Positions 6,949 through 16,367 of a stretch of 50,413 bases of DNA are shown here, piece after piece. Location: the NCBI GenBank assembly GCA_030537895.1, contig JAUNVA010000014.1, forward strand, positions 1-50,413, written 5' to 3'. Both the position numbers and the translations under genes were made by a program. Below the pieces are notes generated by a model. It ran no database searches and was not told the DNA's origin. It saw nothing but the letters and a program-made list of their open reading frames with translations. Within the stretch, counting starts at the first letter, position 1. Every line of letters begins with the position of its first letter. The stretch is from Bowdeniella nasicola (GTDB lineage: Bacteria > Actinomycetota > Actinomycetes > Actinomycetales > Actinomycetaceae).

Positions 6949-9261
6949 TCACAGCCGGTGTCGTCCCCGAGACGGAGATCGCGCCGGCCACCATATGGGG
7001 TCCCCCACATCGTGGGTAATCCCCGAGACGAGCAGGGTGCGCACGATGAACGTGTCAATGAGTACACCGAGCGCGACGATGACGGCGAGTTGCAGCATGA
7101 ACAGCAGGGGAATTACGACAAGGACGGCGAACGTGGCTGCGAGGACCAGGCCGGCCGAAGTAATCACTCCCCCGGTGCTTTCAAGGGCACGCCGAAGCGC
7201 GTCTGGAGTGGGCGATTCGTGAGCTTCCTCGCGAACCCGTGTCATCAGGAAGATCGTGTAGTCGATTCCGAGCGCCACCAAGAACACGAAGGCATAGAGC
7301 GGTACGGAGGGGTCGGCTCCGGGCAGGTCGAGCAGGTGATTGAAGATCGCCGCGGCCAGTCCCATGGTGGCGAGGAAGGAGATGCCGTTCGCCACGACCA
7401 GCATGAGGGGCGCTGCGAGTGAGCGCAGGAGCACGACGAGCATGAGCGTGATTCCGACCAGGGTCACCGGCACCACGCGCCAGAGGTCTGCCCGTGCGGT
7501 CTCGCGCGTGTCGAGTTTCGCGGCAGCGGCTCCGCCGACGAGACCCTGTGAGTCAAGCTGGCGCACCTCGGAGCGAATATCGCGGACGACGTCCCACGAA
7601 CGCGGATCATCGGGCAGGTGTTCGGTGACAGCGTTGAGGAGCACGCGTCCTTCGACCACGGTGGGAGGGAGCTCTCCTCCTGCTCCATTGGCGACGCCGG
7701 GTGGTGGACCACCCGTCCCCTCGGTGCTAATTCCCGGCGGTGGGCCCGACTCCCCGGCGTTCGTGACGCCGGGCGGGGGCCCATCGCTCTCCCCGGCGTC
7801 GATTCCTGGCGGCGGACCCGTTGGTCCAGCAGTATCGGACGCGATATAGGGACGTACCGACTGCACACCCGGTACGGCGCTGAGCTGTTCGGCGACCTCC
7901 GTTGCCACACTTTCGCTGACGACGATTCGAACCGGCTGCGCAGATCCGGCCGCAAAGTGCGTTTCGAGGGCCGCATTACCGCGGACGGCTTCGCTGGGCG
8001 TGCGCAAAACCGCTGCATCGGAGGTCCCCTCGGCTCGGAATGTCGGAGCGAGGCCCGACAGCGCAACCAACACGAGAGCCGTGACGACCCATACGGCGCG
8101 GTCACGCCCACATACCCAGCGCGACACGGCGCCCCACAGGCGGTGTTGGCTCGCGGGAGTATCACTGATGCGCGGGATCGCCGGCCAAAAGAGGGCTCGC
8201 GATCGCGATCCGAGCCCGAGGAGTAGCGCGGGCAGGAGGGTGAGAGCTGCAAGCAACGAGAAGATGATCCCCGCGGCGGCGATGGGTCCGAGCGACCGGG
8301 TTCCCGCCAGACCGGAGAACAGAAGCGCCAACAGGCCTACGATAACCGTTGCCGCCGAGGCCGCGATGGCGGGGCTCGCCCCAGCGAGCGCGGCCCGCAT
8401 GGCCGTGTGCGGAGAGTCGTGTAGGACCAGTGCTTCGCGGTAGCGGGCGACCAGGAGGAGGGCGTAATCCGTCGTTGCCCCAATCACGAGGATCGACATG
8501 ATCCCCTGGCTTTGCCCGTTCAAGGTCAGGACGTCACGGGCTGCCAGTTCGTAAACGATCAGGGCAGCACCACACAGGGCGAACAGGTCGGTTGCGAGTA
8601 CCGCAATCGGCAAGATCGGTGAACGGTACACGATCAGCAGGATCACCATGACCACGCCGAGCGCCACGAGCAGCAAGATGAGATCGACGCCCCCGAAGGC
8701 CCCCACGAGGTCCGCCGCATAGCCGCCTGGTCCGGCGACATCGACGACGACGCCCTCGGGCAGGTCAAGAGCTGCGATCGCCTCGCGCATGGCGGAGACC
8801 ACGATCGTGATGCCGCGTTCATCTTCCCACGTGGCGTCGGCGCGCTCTGTGTCGAGCGAGAACGGGATGAGGAGCGCCGCTCCATCCTCGGCAGGGATCG
8901 AGACGAGGGACGAGACGTCGGTGAGTTCACCGAGCGTGATCGTCTCTCCGGTGAGCGGGTCCACGGCGGGCGCCTGTGGAAGGGGAGCGAGCGCGGCAGT
9001 CACGGCCGAGCGCTTATCGTCGGTGAATTCGCCGTTCGGTGCGTGCGCCACCGCAAGGATGGGGAGGGATTCGCCCGCGATAAAGGTTTCCACGGCCTGT
9101 CCTGCACGCGTCGACTCCGCGTCGGCAGGTAAGAAAGCGGCCTGGTCGTTTTCCTGAACGCCGGAGAGCTTACCCTGGGCCATGCCTCCAAAAGCCAAAA
9201 TGACGAGCCAGACCAGGATCAGGACAATGCGTACCGGTAGGCGGGTGAGGGTAGCGGACAT
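6949..9261 (-). CDS. MmpL/RND-family membrane transporter
   Basis: 770 residues in the two-fold MmpL arrangement. Each half has one helix, a large extracytoplasmic porter-like domain and a block of five or six helices. The first half shows GQSQGIMSILVIGATTDYALLLVARYREAL, the second ALGIDYTIFLMTRVREE, which are the MmpL motifs with the helix-buried Asp-Tyr pair used for proton coupling (DYALLL and DYTIFL). Such proteins export lipids, siderophores or drugs; the cargo is not evident. Start is the ATG at 9261 with GGAGG five bases upstream. The second porter domain carries an insertion of about 50 residues made of four near-repeats of GPPPG(I/V) (residues ~477-530), which is unusual. It is preceded by der on the same strand after 65 nt, so may be read through from that operon. 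Confidence 0.85.
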   Translation of the reverse strand: MSATLTRLPVRIVLILVWLVILAFGGMAQGKLSGVQENDQAAFLPADAESTRAGQAVETFIAGESLPILAVAHAPNGEFTDDKRSAVTAALAPLPQAPAVDPLTGETITLGELTDVSSLVSIPAEDGAALLIPFSLDTERADATWEDERGITIVVSAMREAIAALDLPEGVVVDVAGPGGYAADLVGAFGGVDLILLLVALGVVMVILLIVYRSPILPIAVLATDLFALCGAALIVYELAARDVLTLNGQSQGIMSILVIGATTDYALLLVARYREALVLHDSPHTAMRAALAGASPAIAASAATVIVGLLALLFSGLAGTRSLGPIAAAGIIFSLLAALTLLPALLLGLGSRSRALFWPAIPRISDTPASQHRLWGAVSRWVCGRDRAVWVVTALVLVALSGLAPTFRAEGTSDAAVLRTPSEAVRGNAALETHFAAGSAQPVRIVVSESVATEVAEQLSAVPGVQSVRPYIASDTAGPTGPPPGIDAGESDGPPPGVTNAGESGPPPGISTEGTGGPPPGVANGAGGELPPTVVEGRVLLNAVTEHLPDDPRSWDVVRDIRSEVRQLDSQGLVGGAAAAKLDTRETARADLWRVVPVTLVGITLMLVVLLRSLAAPLMLVVANGISFLATMGLAAAIFNHLLDLPGADPSVPLYAFVFLVALGIDYTIFLMTRVREEAHESPTPDALRRALESTGGVITSAGLVLAATFAVLVVIPLLFMLQLAVIVALGVLIDTFIVRTLLVSGITHDVGDPIWWPARSPSRGRHRL

Positions 9262-9326
9262 GGCGACCTCCAAGGTGGGGGCGACGGGAAGCCGCCGGGC
9301 ACTCCAGTCTAGTGCCCCAGGTCACC

Positions 9327-10802
9327 TCAGTGGCGACGCTTTTCCCGTACGCGGACGGATATCTGAATGGGGGACCCTTCAAATCCGAAAGTCTCCCTGA
9401 GTTGACGCTCGATGAAGCGACGGTATCCGGCTTCGAGGAAGCCCGTGGTGAACAGGACGAAGCGGGGAGGGCGGGTGCCGATCTGTGTTCCGAACAGAAT
9501 GCGCGGCTGCTTACCGCCACGCACCGGGTGGGGATTCGCCGCCGTGAGTTCGCCCAGGAACGCGTTGAAACGACCGGTTGAAATACGGGTATCCCACGAT
9601 TCGAGAGCGACGTCAAGCGCCCGCGTGAGACGGTTGAGATGCCACCCACTCTTCGCGGACAGGCGGATCACGGGGGCCCATTCGAGGCGGACAAACTCGA
9701 GGTCGAGTTCCCGCGCGAGTACCTCCCGACGTTCGTCATCCATCTCGTCCCATTTGTTTAAGACGACGACGAGCGCGCGACCCGCATCGATGGCCAGTTG
9801 GATGACGCGGATATCCTGTTCGGTCATCGGTTCGGTCGCGTCAATCAAGACGACGGCGACCTCCGCCTTCTCCAGGGCCTGCTGCGTGCGCAAGACGGCG
9901 TAAAAGTCCGCCCCGGAACTTTGATGGACACGCCGCCGGATCCCCGCCGTATCGACGAACCACCAGGGGCGCCCATCAATCTCGATCAGTTCGTCCACCG
10001 GGTCCCGCGTGGTGCCCGGGGTGTCATCGACGACAACGCGCCCCTCCCCCGCCAGTTTGTTCAACAGGGAGGACTTGCCCACGTTGGGCCGTCCCACAAG
10101 GGCAACGCGTCGAGGCCCCCCGCTCGGCGGCGCAGTAGCGACGGCGGAGGTCTCGGGAAGAACCTCGAGGAGCGCATCGAGCAGGTCGCCCGAGCCACGG
10201 CCGTGGAGACCGGACACGGGGTAGGGCTCTCCGAGGCCAAGACTCCACAGCATCGCCGCGTCGGATTCCTGGGCAGCGGAATCAACCTTGTTCGCGGCGA
10301 GGATTACCGGTTTTCCCGCGCGGCGCAACATACGTACCACCCGCTCGTCGGTATCGGTCGCGCCGACGGTCGCGTCCACGACGAAGATGACGGCGTCCGC
10401 GCGCTGCACCGCGATCTCGGCCTGGTTTGCTACGGAGGCGTCAAGCCCCATGACGTCAACTTCCCAGCCGCCGGTGTCCACGAGCGTGAACGGCCGACCG
10501 TTCCATTCGGCCGGATAGCTCACCCGATCGCGCGTCACCCCCGGTGTGTCCTGAACAACGGCGGCGCGGTAGCCGATGATTCGGTTCACGAGGGTCGACT
10601 TGCCCACGTTGGGGCGCCCCACGACGGCAACCACCGGGGCTCCATTGAGCGTCTCTTCGCCCTCCGCCTCCTGCTGCGCGAGGAGCGCCTCGTCTTCGGC
10701 GTCCAGGTCGTAGTCGGCCAGCGAGGCACGCAGCGCATCGGCACGGTTGTCCTCGAACTGGGGATCGGTCTGGGACCGGGGAGTCTCGGCGTTGGTATTC
10801 AC
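9327..10802 (-). CDS. der: Ribosome assembly GTPase Der (EngA)
   Basis: 491 residues with tandem GTPase domains, the Der hallmark. The first P-loop GRPNVGKST is at residues 62-70, with [14 protein letters not shown] and NKVD. The second P-loop GRPNVGKSS is at about 237-245, with [15 protein letters not shown] and LNKWD. A KH-like C-terminal domain ends in a basic tail. Der binds the 50S subunit and is needed for its maturation. I place the start at GTG 10802, just beyond the plsC stop; further upstream in-frame codons would lie inside plsC. The acidic 55-residue N-terminal extension is common in actinobacterial Der. It is the last gene of the parA-to-der run; the plsC stop lies 40 nt upstream. 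Confidence 0.95.
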   Translation of the reverse strand: MNTNAETPRSQTDPQFEDNRADALRASLADYDLDAEDEALLAQQEAEGEETLNGAPVVAVVGRPNVGKSTLVNRIIGYRAAVVQDTPGVTRDRVSYPAEWNGRPFTLVDTGGWEVDVMGLDASVANQAEIAVQRADAVIFVVDATVGATDTDERVVRMLRRAGKPVILAANKVDSAAQESDAAMLWSLGLGEPYPVSGLHGRGSGDLLDALLEVLPETSAVATAPPSGGPRRVALVGRPNVGKSSLLNKLAGEGRVVVDDTPGTTRDPVDELIEIDGRPWWFVDTAGIRRRVHQSSGADFYAVLRTQQALEKAEVAVVLIDATEPMTEQDIRVIQLAIDAGRALVVVLNKWDEMDDERREVLARELDLEFVRLEWAPVIRLSAKSGWHLNRLTRALDVALESWDTRISTGRFNAFLGELTAANPHPVRGGKQPRILFGTQIGTRPPRFVLFTTGFLEAGYRRFIERQLRETFGFEGSPIQISVRVREKRRH

Positions 10803-10842
10803 GTCCCCATCTTCGCGGACGGGCCCGGTCGCGTCCAACCGC

Positions 10843-11523
10843 CTAGCGCTCCGGTAGCGCGATTCCCGTGGCTCGGGAGACCGACTTGACGTGGGCCGCA
10901 AGGCCCGCACCGATCTGCTCCATCGCGAGGCTCGTGGCCTGCCGTCCCTTCGCTCCGGCAACATCCGGCACGATCGGCTCGCCGAATTCGACGTGTAGCG
11001 GGGCCCTGAATCGGGGTACGTGAGAGCGTTTGTCTCCTGGCCGGCGCGTGCCTAGCACGGCCGTGGGCACGATCGGGGCGCCGGAACGGAGCGCCAGCCA
11101 GGCTACGCCCGCGTGCACGGTCTGGACGTCGCCTCGCCCGCGGGTGCCTTCGGGAAAGATCCCCACGACCCGTCCCTCATCGAGGAGTGTCAGAGCGACA
11201 CGCAGGGCCGCCGATCCGGAGGACCGATCGACAGGGATTTGACCAGCCCACGTCATGAGGAAGCCCAGTGCGGAATCGAAGAACTCCTGCTTCACGATGA
11301 AGTGGGATCCCCGTGGCAGCGCTCCGTGCACGATGGGGCCGTCCATGATGCCGACGTGGTTCGCCGCGACAATGAGCGGACCCGAGGCGGGGATGCGTTC
11401 GCGCCCGACCACGCGAGTTCGGTAATAGCCAAAGTCAAGGATGCGTCCGATATGGCGAGACCAGGTAGGTCCCCACCGGTAGATTTCTTCGGCACGCACC
11501 TGCTGTCCCCGCGCGGAGTTCAT
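10843..11523 (-). CDS. plsC: 1-acyl-sn-glycerol-3-phosphate acyltransferase (PlsC family)
   Basis: 226 residues with the PlsC acyltransferase blocks: block [10 protein letters not shown] (the H-x4-D catalytic pair is intact; the usual Ser of NHxSxxD is Gly), a block [12 protein letters not shown] that binds glycerol phosphate, and block [12 protein letters not shown]. It should add the second acyl chain to lysophosphatidic acid at the membrane. The ATG at 11523 overlaps the cmk stop (ATGA), so the two are translationally coupled; cmk-plsC-der is a common actinobacterial order. The final residues follow the usual family length. Confidence 0.88.
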   Translation of the reverse strand: MNSARGQQVRAEEIYRWGPTWSRHIGRILDFGYYRTRVVGRERIPASGPLIVAANHVGIMDGPIVHGALPRGSHFIVKQEFFDSALGFLMTWAGQIPVDRSSGSAALRVALTLLDEGRVVGIFPEGTRGRGDVQTVHAGVAWLALRSGAPIVPTAVLGTRRPGDKRSHVPRFRAPLHVEFGEPIVPDVAGAKGRQATSLAMEQIGAGLAAHVKSVSRATGIALPER

Positions 11524-12221
11524 CGCCGCTCCACCCGTGTTGCGCCCGCCTGAACCAGGAGGTCGCCAGCCGCCGTAAGCGTCTGGTCAAGGGTCAGGTT
11601 CGACGAGTCAATCTGGACGACGCCGTCGGAAGCCTCCATGAACTGGACGACCGTCGAGTCTTGCCGGTCGCGTGAGACCACCTCGTCGTGTGTCTGGGCA
11701 ATGGCATCTGCATCGTCGGTGCCATAGCGCTGAAGGGCTCGCCGGGCGAGGCGCGCCTCCTCGGAGGCAGTGAGCAAAATCCGTACCGTCGCGTCGGGGG
11801 CGACAACGGTCGTGATATCTCGGCCCTCAGCCACGATCCCCGCGCCGGTTGCGGCCGCCCGGCGGATGAGTGCGCGCTGGCGCTCCTTCATTTGGGCCCG
11901 AACGTCGAGGTTGGTTGCGACCTTTGACACGACGCGGGACACATCGGAGGTGTGCAGGAGCGCGGTGACGTCGTCGCCAGCGAGATACACCCGGGGGTCG
12001 AAGGGATCCAACTCCATCGTGAGCTCGAGGCGGGACAGGAGGGAGGCGACCGCCTCCTGATCGTCAAGGTCGAGTCCCTGACGGATCGCCGCGACGGCGA
12101 GGGCCCGATACATCGAGCCAGTGTCCAGGTAGGCCAGGGAGAATTCGCGGGCGAGGCCACGCGCGACCGTCGATTTGCCGGACCCCGACGGCCCGTCGAT
12201 TGCTACGACCATGGCACTCAT
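11520..12221 (-). CDS. cmk: Cytidylate kinase
   Basis: 233 residues. The P-loop GPSGSGKST comes near the N-terminus, followed by YLDTGSMYRA (the CMP-binding segment), GRDITTVV, and the DRQDSTV region near the C-terminus with the substrate lid between. Converts CMP and dCMP to the diphosphates for nucleic acid and CDP-lipid synthesis; the CDP-alcohol enzyme PgsA is elsewhere in this window. Start chosen at ATG 12221, which overlaps the tyrA TGA; an internal ATG at 12212 (MVVAIDG) is possible and would remove three residues. Confidence 0.93.
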   Translation of the reverse strand: MSAMVVAIDGPSGSGKSTVARGLAREFSLAYLDTGSMYRALAVAAIRQGLDLDDQEAVASLLSRLELTMELDPFDPRVYLAGDDVTALLHTSDVSRVVSKVATNLDVRAQMKERQRALIRRAAATGAGIVAEGRDITTVVAPDATVRILLTASEEARLARRALQRYGTDDADAIAQTHDEVVSRDRQDSTVVQFMEASDGVVQIDSSNLTLDQTLTAAGDLLVQAGATRVERR

Positions 12222-13306
12222 CGCTGCACCACACTCCACTCACGTTCCGATAGGTAGTCGGTCAGGCGGTCCCCCGCGGCGGGGTCCACCGAGATGGTCG
12301 CCAAGCCTACGGCCGCTGCGGCCGCATGTTCGAGGCGAACGTCTTCGATGTTCACGCCGGCCTCGCCGACGTCGGCAAACAGACGCGCCAGTTCCCCGGG
12401 TCGGTCGGGAACATAGACGACAATCTCCGCATAGGCGCGTTGAGCGCCCCCATGCTTTCCCGGAATCCGGGCGACTCCGGCACTACCCGCCTCAATGAGG
12501 GCCGCGAGGCCGGCCACGGCGGCCGGGGGGTAGTGCGAGGTCGCACAGGTATCGAGGTAGCTGATAGCCGCCTGCAGCGAGCGCTGCAGGGGTGCGAGGT
12601 GGGCGCGCACGCGTGGGGCGTTCGCTGCGAGGATCGTGGCCCACAGCATGGGATCAGATTTCGCGATACGGGTGGTGTCGCGCAGGCCCTGACCGGACAG
12701 GTCCAGTGCCCCCTCGGGGACATCTTGGAGCCTTGCAGCCAACAGGGAAGAAACCACCTGCGGCAGATGCGAGACGGCGGCCACGGCGTCGTCATGTTCG
12801 GCCGCACTCATGATGATTGGCATCGCGCCGACCTCCACCGCGAGGTTCGTGACCCGCTCGGTCGCCGTCCGGGAGCTGTGCTCGGTAGGGACCACGACGA
12901 ATGGGCGCCCACGGAAGAGGTCGCCGTCCGCGTTTGGCGCCCCGGAGCGTTCTTTACCTGCCATCGGGTGGGCTCCGACGAAGCGCTCGAGTCCGGGCTG
13001 TCCGGAGGCGAGGACTGTATCGATCACGTGTGACTTCACAGAGGCCACGTCCGTGATGACGGCTCCGGGGCATCGGTCAAGTTCGGCGCACACGACGTCC
13101 GCGGTGACGTCGGGAGGTGTTGCCACGACGACGAGGTCGATCTCCTCCCCTTCGGTCGCGGTGGCCCGAGTGCCGGCCCCGAGCCCCGCAGCGAGGGAAA
13201 GAGCGAGGGGCGAGGTGTCGTCCAGGCTCACGTCATGGCCCTCGCTTGTGAGAGCCAGTCCGAGGGAGGCACCAAGGAGGCCGGCACCGACGACGCGCAC
13301 GCGCAT
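12218..13306 (-). CDS. tyrA: Prephenate dehydrogenase
   Basis: 362 residues. A Rossmann NAD(P)-binding motif VGAGLLGASLGLAL opens the protein, followed by DVASVKS and the active-site segment FVGAHPMAGKERSG with its catalytic His. A C-terminal ACT domain begins around residue 290 (YVPDRPGELARLF), where tyrosine probably exerts feedback inhibition. It oxidatively decarboxylates prephenate to 4-hydroxyphenylpyruvate in tyrosine synthesis. It overlaps rluB upstream (TAATG) and cmk downstream (ATGA). Confidence 0.93.
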   Translation of the reverse strand: MRVRVVGAGLLGASLGLALTSEGHDVSLDDTSPLALSLAAGLGAGTRATATEGEEIDLVVVATPPDVTADVVCAELDRCPGAVITDVASVKSHVIDTVLASGQPGLERFVGAHPMAGKERSGAPNADGDLFRGRPFVVVPTEHSSRTATERVTNLAVEVGAMPIIMSAAEHDDAVAAVSHLPQVVSSLLAARLQDVPEGALDLSGQGLRDTTRIAKSDPMLWATILAANAPRVRAHLAPLQRSLQAAISYLDTCATSHYPPAAVAGLAALIEAGSAGVARIPGKHGGAQRAYAEIVVYVPDRPGELARLFADVGEAGVNIEDVRLEHAAAAAVGLATISVDPAAGDRLTDYLSEREWSVVQR

Positions 13307-14037
13307 TACAGCCCCACCGTCGCCATGAGTTCGGACAGCTCCTTCGTGTTCAGCGGCCGGGTCTTGCCCGGCCCCATCTCGCCGAGTCGGATCGGCCCGA
13401 TCTCCGTGCGCACGAGCCGAAGAACGGGGTGACCGACGGCCTCCATCATGCGGCGTACGATCCGGTTACGCCCCATGTGGATGGTCAGTGTCACGAGGCT
13501 CATGTCACTCAGTGACTCGTTGATCGTGAACCGGTCACAGGCGGCAGGGCCGTCCTCCAGTTCAATCCCCCGGCGCAAGTCGCGGGCCGTGCCACGGGAC
13601 ACCTTTCCGCCCACCGTGGCCACGTAGGTCTTCGGGACTTCGTAGGACGGGTGCGCGAGGCGGTGCGCGAGATCGCCGTCGTTGGTCAGCAGGAGCAGGC
13701 CCTCGGTCGCGATATCGAGCCGCCCGACATGATAGAGCCGGGTATCGAGGTGGCCGACGAAATCGCGCAGGCAGGGGCGTCCCTCGGGATCGTCCATGGT
13801 CGTGACGACGCCCTCCGGTTTGTGGAAGGCAATCGTCAGGTGGTCGCTATCCTTGGCGATCACGCGTTTGCCATCCACGTGGATGACGTCCTCAGCCCCC
13901 ACTCGTGTCCCCATGCGGCGCACGACCGTGCCATTCACCTTGACCCGTCCCGCTGCGATGAGGTCCTCGCACACGCGCCGTGAGGCAACACCCGCATGGG
14001 CCATCACCTTCTGGAGGCGCTCGCCGCTCTCGCTCAT
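13306..14037 (-). CDS. rluB: 23S rRNA pseudouridine synthase, RluB/RsuA family
   Basis: 243 residues. An S4 RNA-binding domain comes first (RLQKVMAHAGVASRR), then the RsuA/RluB catalytic core with GRLDIATEGLLLLTND, whose Asp is the catalytic residue, and RNRIVRRMMEAVGHPVLRL near the end. RluB modifies U2605 of 23S rRNA in E. coli; I infer the same class of target. The ATG lies three bases after the scpB stop, and its own TAA overlaps tyrA. Location directly after scpA-scpB is conserved across Gram-positive genomes. Confidence 0.92.
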   Translation of the reverse strand: MSESGERLQKVMAHAGVASRRVCEDLIAAGRVKVNGTVVRRMGTRVGAEDVIHVDGKRVIAKDSDHLTIAFHKPEGVVTTMDDPEGRPCLRDFVGHLDTRLYHVGRLDIATEGLLLLTNDGDLAHRLAHPSYEVPKTYVATVGGKVSRGTARDLRRGIELEDGPAACDRFTINESLSDMSLVTLTIHMGRNRIVRRMMEAVGHPVLRLVRTEIGPIRLGEMGPGKTRPLNTKELSELMATVGL

Positions 14038-14040
14038 CGC

Positions 14041-14625
14041 TTACCAGTCCTTCATCTCGTTACTGATGTCGCCGTCGGGCAGGTAGGGCGCCAACGGCGG
14101 GAGGTCCTCCACGCCATTTAACCCCATCTTCTCCCAGAAGCGGGCGGTCACCTCATAGCGGATCGCGCCGCTGTCCTCCGTGCCCGCCTCCATCACGAGT
14201 CCGCGCGCCGTAAGCGTGCGCACGACCGAGTCGACGTTTACGCCACGAACCGCGGCGACCTGTCCACGAGTGACGGGTCCACGGTAGGCAATGACCGCGA
14301 GGGTCTCGAGAGCGGCCTGAGTGAGGCGAGAAGTTTGACCGCGCAGGACCACCTGGGAGACGACCGCACGGTGCTCGGGTGCGGAGTAAATCCGCCACCC
14401 ACCCCCGCGCTGGTAGAGACGAAACCCGCGAGGTCGCGAGCCGTTAGCCCCCTCATAGTCATCCTGCAGCTCCTCCAATAGGTCCAGGATTTGGGGGCCG
14501 GACACGCCGAGGGCTGCGGCTAATTCGCCCTCGGGTATCGGCTCTTCGGCGACCATGAGGATCGCTTCGAGCGCGCCGAGGTGGGCACGCGGGTCGAGAT
14601 CGTCGGTGCGGAGCTGATCAGGCAT
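14041..14625 (-). CDS. scpB: Segregation and condensation protein B
   Basis: 194 residues with the two winged-helix domains of ScpB: HLGALEAILMVAEEPIPEGELAAAL at the start, then LTQAALETLAVIAYRGPVTRGQV, the conserved second wHTH, followed by RGLVMEAGTEDSG. ScpB dimers bind ScpA and complete the SMC condensin ring that compacts and separates chromosomes. I start at ATG 14625, which has GAGG six bases upstream and overlaps scpA by eight bases. Confidence 0.93.
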   Translation of the reverse strand: MPDQLRTDDLDPRAHLGALEAILMVAEEPIPEGELAAALGVSGPQILDLLEELQDDYEGANGSRPRGFRLYQRGGGWRIYSAPEHRAVVSQVVLRGQTSRLTQAALETLAVIAYRGPVTRGQVAAVRGVNVDSVVRTLTARGLVMEAGTEDSGAIRYEVTARFWEKMGLNGVEDLPPLAPYLPDGDISNEMKDW

Positions 14626-15460
14626 CGTCGTCCTCTGGTTGGTCGGGGGCTTCGTATTCGTCGACGGCGCGCACCTGGGTATCGGCATCGCCGAGATAGC
14701 GGATCATAAGGGCCGCATCGGGGCCGTCTTGGGCGACGTCGATTAGGGCATCCCGGTACAGGTCGAGAAGGGCGAGGAATCGGGCCACGATGACGGCAGG
14801 CGAGCGCTCTCCCGCCACGAGCTCGGCGAAGGTGGCGTGGGGCCGCATCTTCAGGGTCTCGACGATGAGCTGTGCCTGTTCGAAGACCGGTACGACGGGG
14901 TGATGCAGATGGTCGACGCTTACGACCGGTGTCGAGGTGTCACGCGAGAACACGTCGGCGGCGACCCGGGCGAGTTCCTCGGGGCCGATCGACCAGATGA
15001 GCTCGGGCAACAGTGCCGCGAACTGCGGCTCCATGGGGACCGATCGCGGCTCGGCGGCGCCCGCCTCGCTCAGACGCTCCGCGAAATAACCCGAGACTTC
15101 TTTGTAGGCGCGATATTGCAGTAGGCGAGCGAAGAGCAGGTCGCGGGCTTCCAAGAGCTCGAGGTCCTCCTCCGTCTCGGTCCCATCGCGCGGTAGCAGA
15201 CGCATCGCTTTGAGGTCGAGTAGGGTTGCCGCGACGACGAGGAACTCGCTGGCTTGGGAGAGATCCCACACTTCCTGCCGATTCGCGAATGCGTAGCTGA
15301 GGAACTCGTCGGTCACCTCGGCAAGCGCCACTTCGGTCACGTCCAGGCGGTGACGCGCGATGAGGCTGAGGAGCAGATCAAAGGGGCCGGAAAAGACGTC
15401 GAGGTCGACGACAAAGGTGTCGTTGTCCCTCGCGTCAGGAGCCGACGCATCGGCGCACAC
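14618..15460 (-). CDS. scpA: Segregation and condensation protein A (kleisin)
   Basis: 280 residues from GTG 15460. The kleisin N-terminal motif FSGPFDLLLSLIARHRLDVTEVALAEVTDEFL is clear, followed by the EFLVVAATLLDLKAMRLLP helix and, at the C-terminus, the winged helix that closes on the SMC head (TFAELVAGERSPAVIVARFLALLDLY). It bridges the SMC ATPase heads. The gene begins nine bases after the parA stop and is translationally coupled to scpB. Confidence 0.93.
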   Translation of the reverse strand: MCADASAPDARDNDTFVVDLDVFSGPFDLLLSLIARHRLDVTEVALAEVTDEFLSYAFANRQEVWDLSQASEFLVVAATLLDLKAMRLLPRDGTETEEDLELLEARDLLFARLLQYRAYKEVSGYFAERLSEAGAAEPRSVPMEPQFAALLPELIWSIGPEELARVAADVFSRDTSTPVVSVDHLHHPVVPVFEQAQLIVETLKMRPHATFAELVAGERSPAVIVARFLALLDLYRDALIDVAQDGPDAALMIRYLGDADTQVRAVDEYEAPDQPEDDDA

Positions 15461-15469
15461 TGCAGCGCC

Positions 15470-16321
15470 CTACGCGGCTGCGCCACGTGCCACGAGCTCG
15501 CGCGCGAGCCGGCGGTAGGCGAGTGCGCCGGGGTGTTTCGGTGCGTACGTGGTGATCGGCTCGGTCGCGACCGTTGCATCGGGAAATTTAATCGTCCGGT
15601 TGATACGGGTGTCAAAGAGCCGATCCCCGAACGCCTCCTTCACCCGCTCGAGTACTTCGCGGGCGTGCAGGGTGCGTGCGTCGACCATCGTGGCGACGAT
15701 TCCGTCGATCTTCAGCTTGGGGTTGAGTCGCGAACGGACCTTCTCGATCGTTTCCACGAGCAGGGCGACTCCGCGCAGCGCAAAGAACTCGGCCTCCAGC
15801 GGAATCAGCACCCCGTGGGCGGCGGTGAGCGCGTTGACCGTCAACAGGCCGAGGGAGGGTTGACAGTCGATGATGATGACGTCGTAATCCTCCATCACCG
15901 GGTAGAGCACCCGCATGAGAGCCTGCTCGCGGGCCACCTCCCCCACGAGTTGCACCTCAGCGGCCGATAGGTCGATATTCGCGGGGACGAGGTCGAGGCC
16001 CGGAACGGCGGTAGCATGGATAATCGAGCGGATGTCCGGCTCCGCAGCCATGAGCTGCGTATAGATGGTTTCGTCGAGCTCGTGCGCGTTGATGCCGAGT
16101 CCCGCCGAGGCTGCTCCCTGAGGATCGAAGTCGACGATCAGCACCTTCCGGCCGTATTCCGCGAGGGCGGCCGCAAGGTTGATCGTCGTCGTCGTCTTAC
16201 CCACGCCGCCCTTCTGGTTACACATGGCGATGACTCGGGCGGGCCCATGCCCTTCGAGGGGTTCCGGGATCGGGAATCCCTCGGAATCGGCCGGGTCGGG
16301 GATCAGCTGCGGTTGGTTCAC
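15470..16321 (-). CDS. ParA/Soj-type chromosome partitioning ATPase
   Basis: 283 residues. The deviant Walker A of the ParA/MinD family, CNQKGGVGKTTTTINLA, includes the signature lysine; then come VDFDPQGAASAGLG (A' motif), DVIIIDCQPSLG (Walker B) and the conserved ARTLHAREV region. There is no ParB next to it: in actinobacteria this ScpAB-linked ParA copy is distinct from the parAB locus near the origin, so its partner is unknown. I start at GTG 16321 with GGAG eight bases upstream; the longer frame to 16408 has an Arg/Pro-rich extension that does not look coding. First gene of the scpA-scpB-rluB-tyrA-cmk-plsC-der run. Confidence 0.88.
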   Translation of the reverse strand: MNQPQLIPDPADSEGFPIPEPLEGHGPARVIAMCNQKGGVGKTTTTINLAAALAEYGRKVLIVDFDPQGAASAGLGINAHELDETIYTQLMAAEPDIRSIIHATAVPGLDLVPANIDLSAAEVQLVGEVAREQALMRVLYPVMEDYDVIIIDCQPSLGLLTVNALTAAHGVLIPLEAEFFALRGVALLVETIEKVRSRLNPKLKIDGIVATMVDARTLHAREVLERVKEAFGDRLFDTRINRTIKFPDATVATEPITTYAPKHPGALAYRRLARELVARGAAA

Positions 16322-16367
16322 GGTCACGTCTCCAGGGTAGTGGATCGAGGGCGCGCGGCGGGATGGG

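Noticed and set aside
9798..10889. 363-codon plus-strand frame opposite der
   Set aside because: Entirely antisense to der, whose two GTPase domains are unambiguous; product is low-complexity Gly/Arg/Val.
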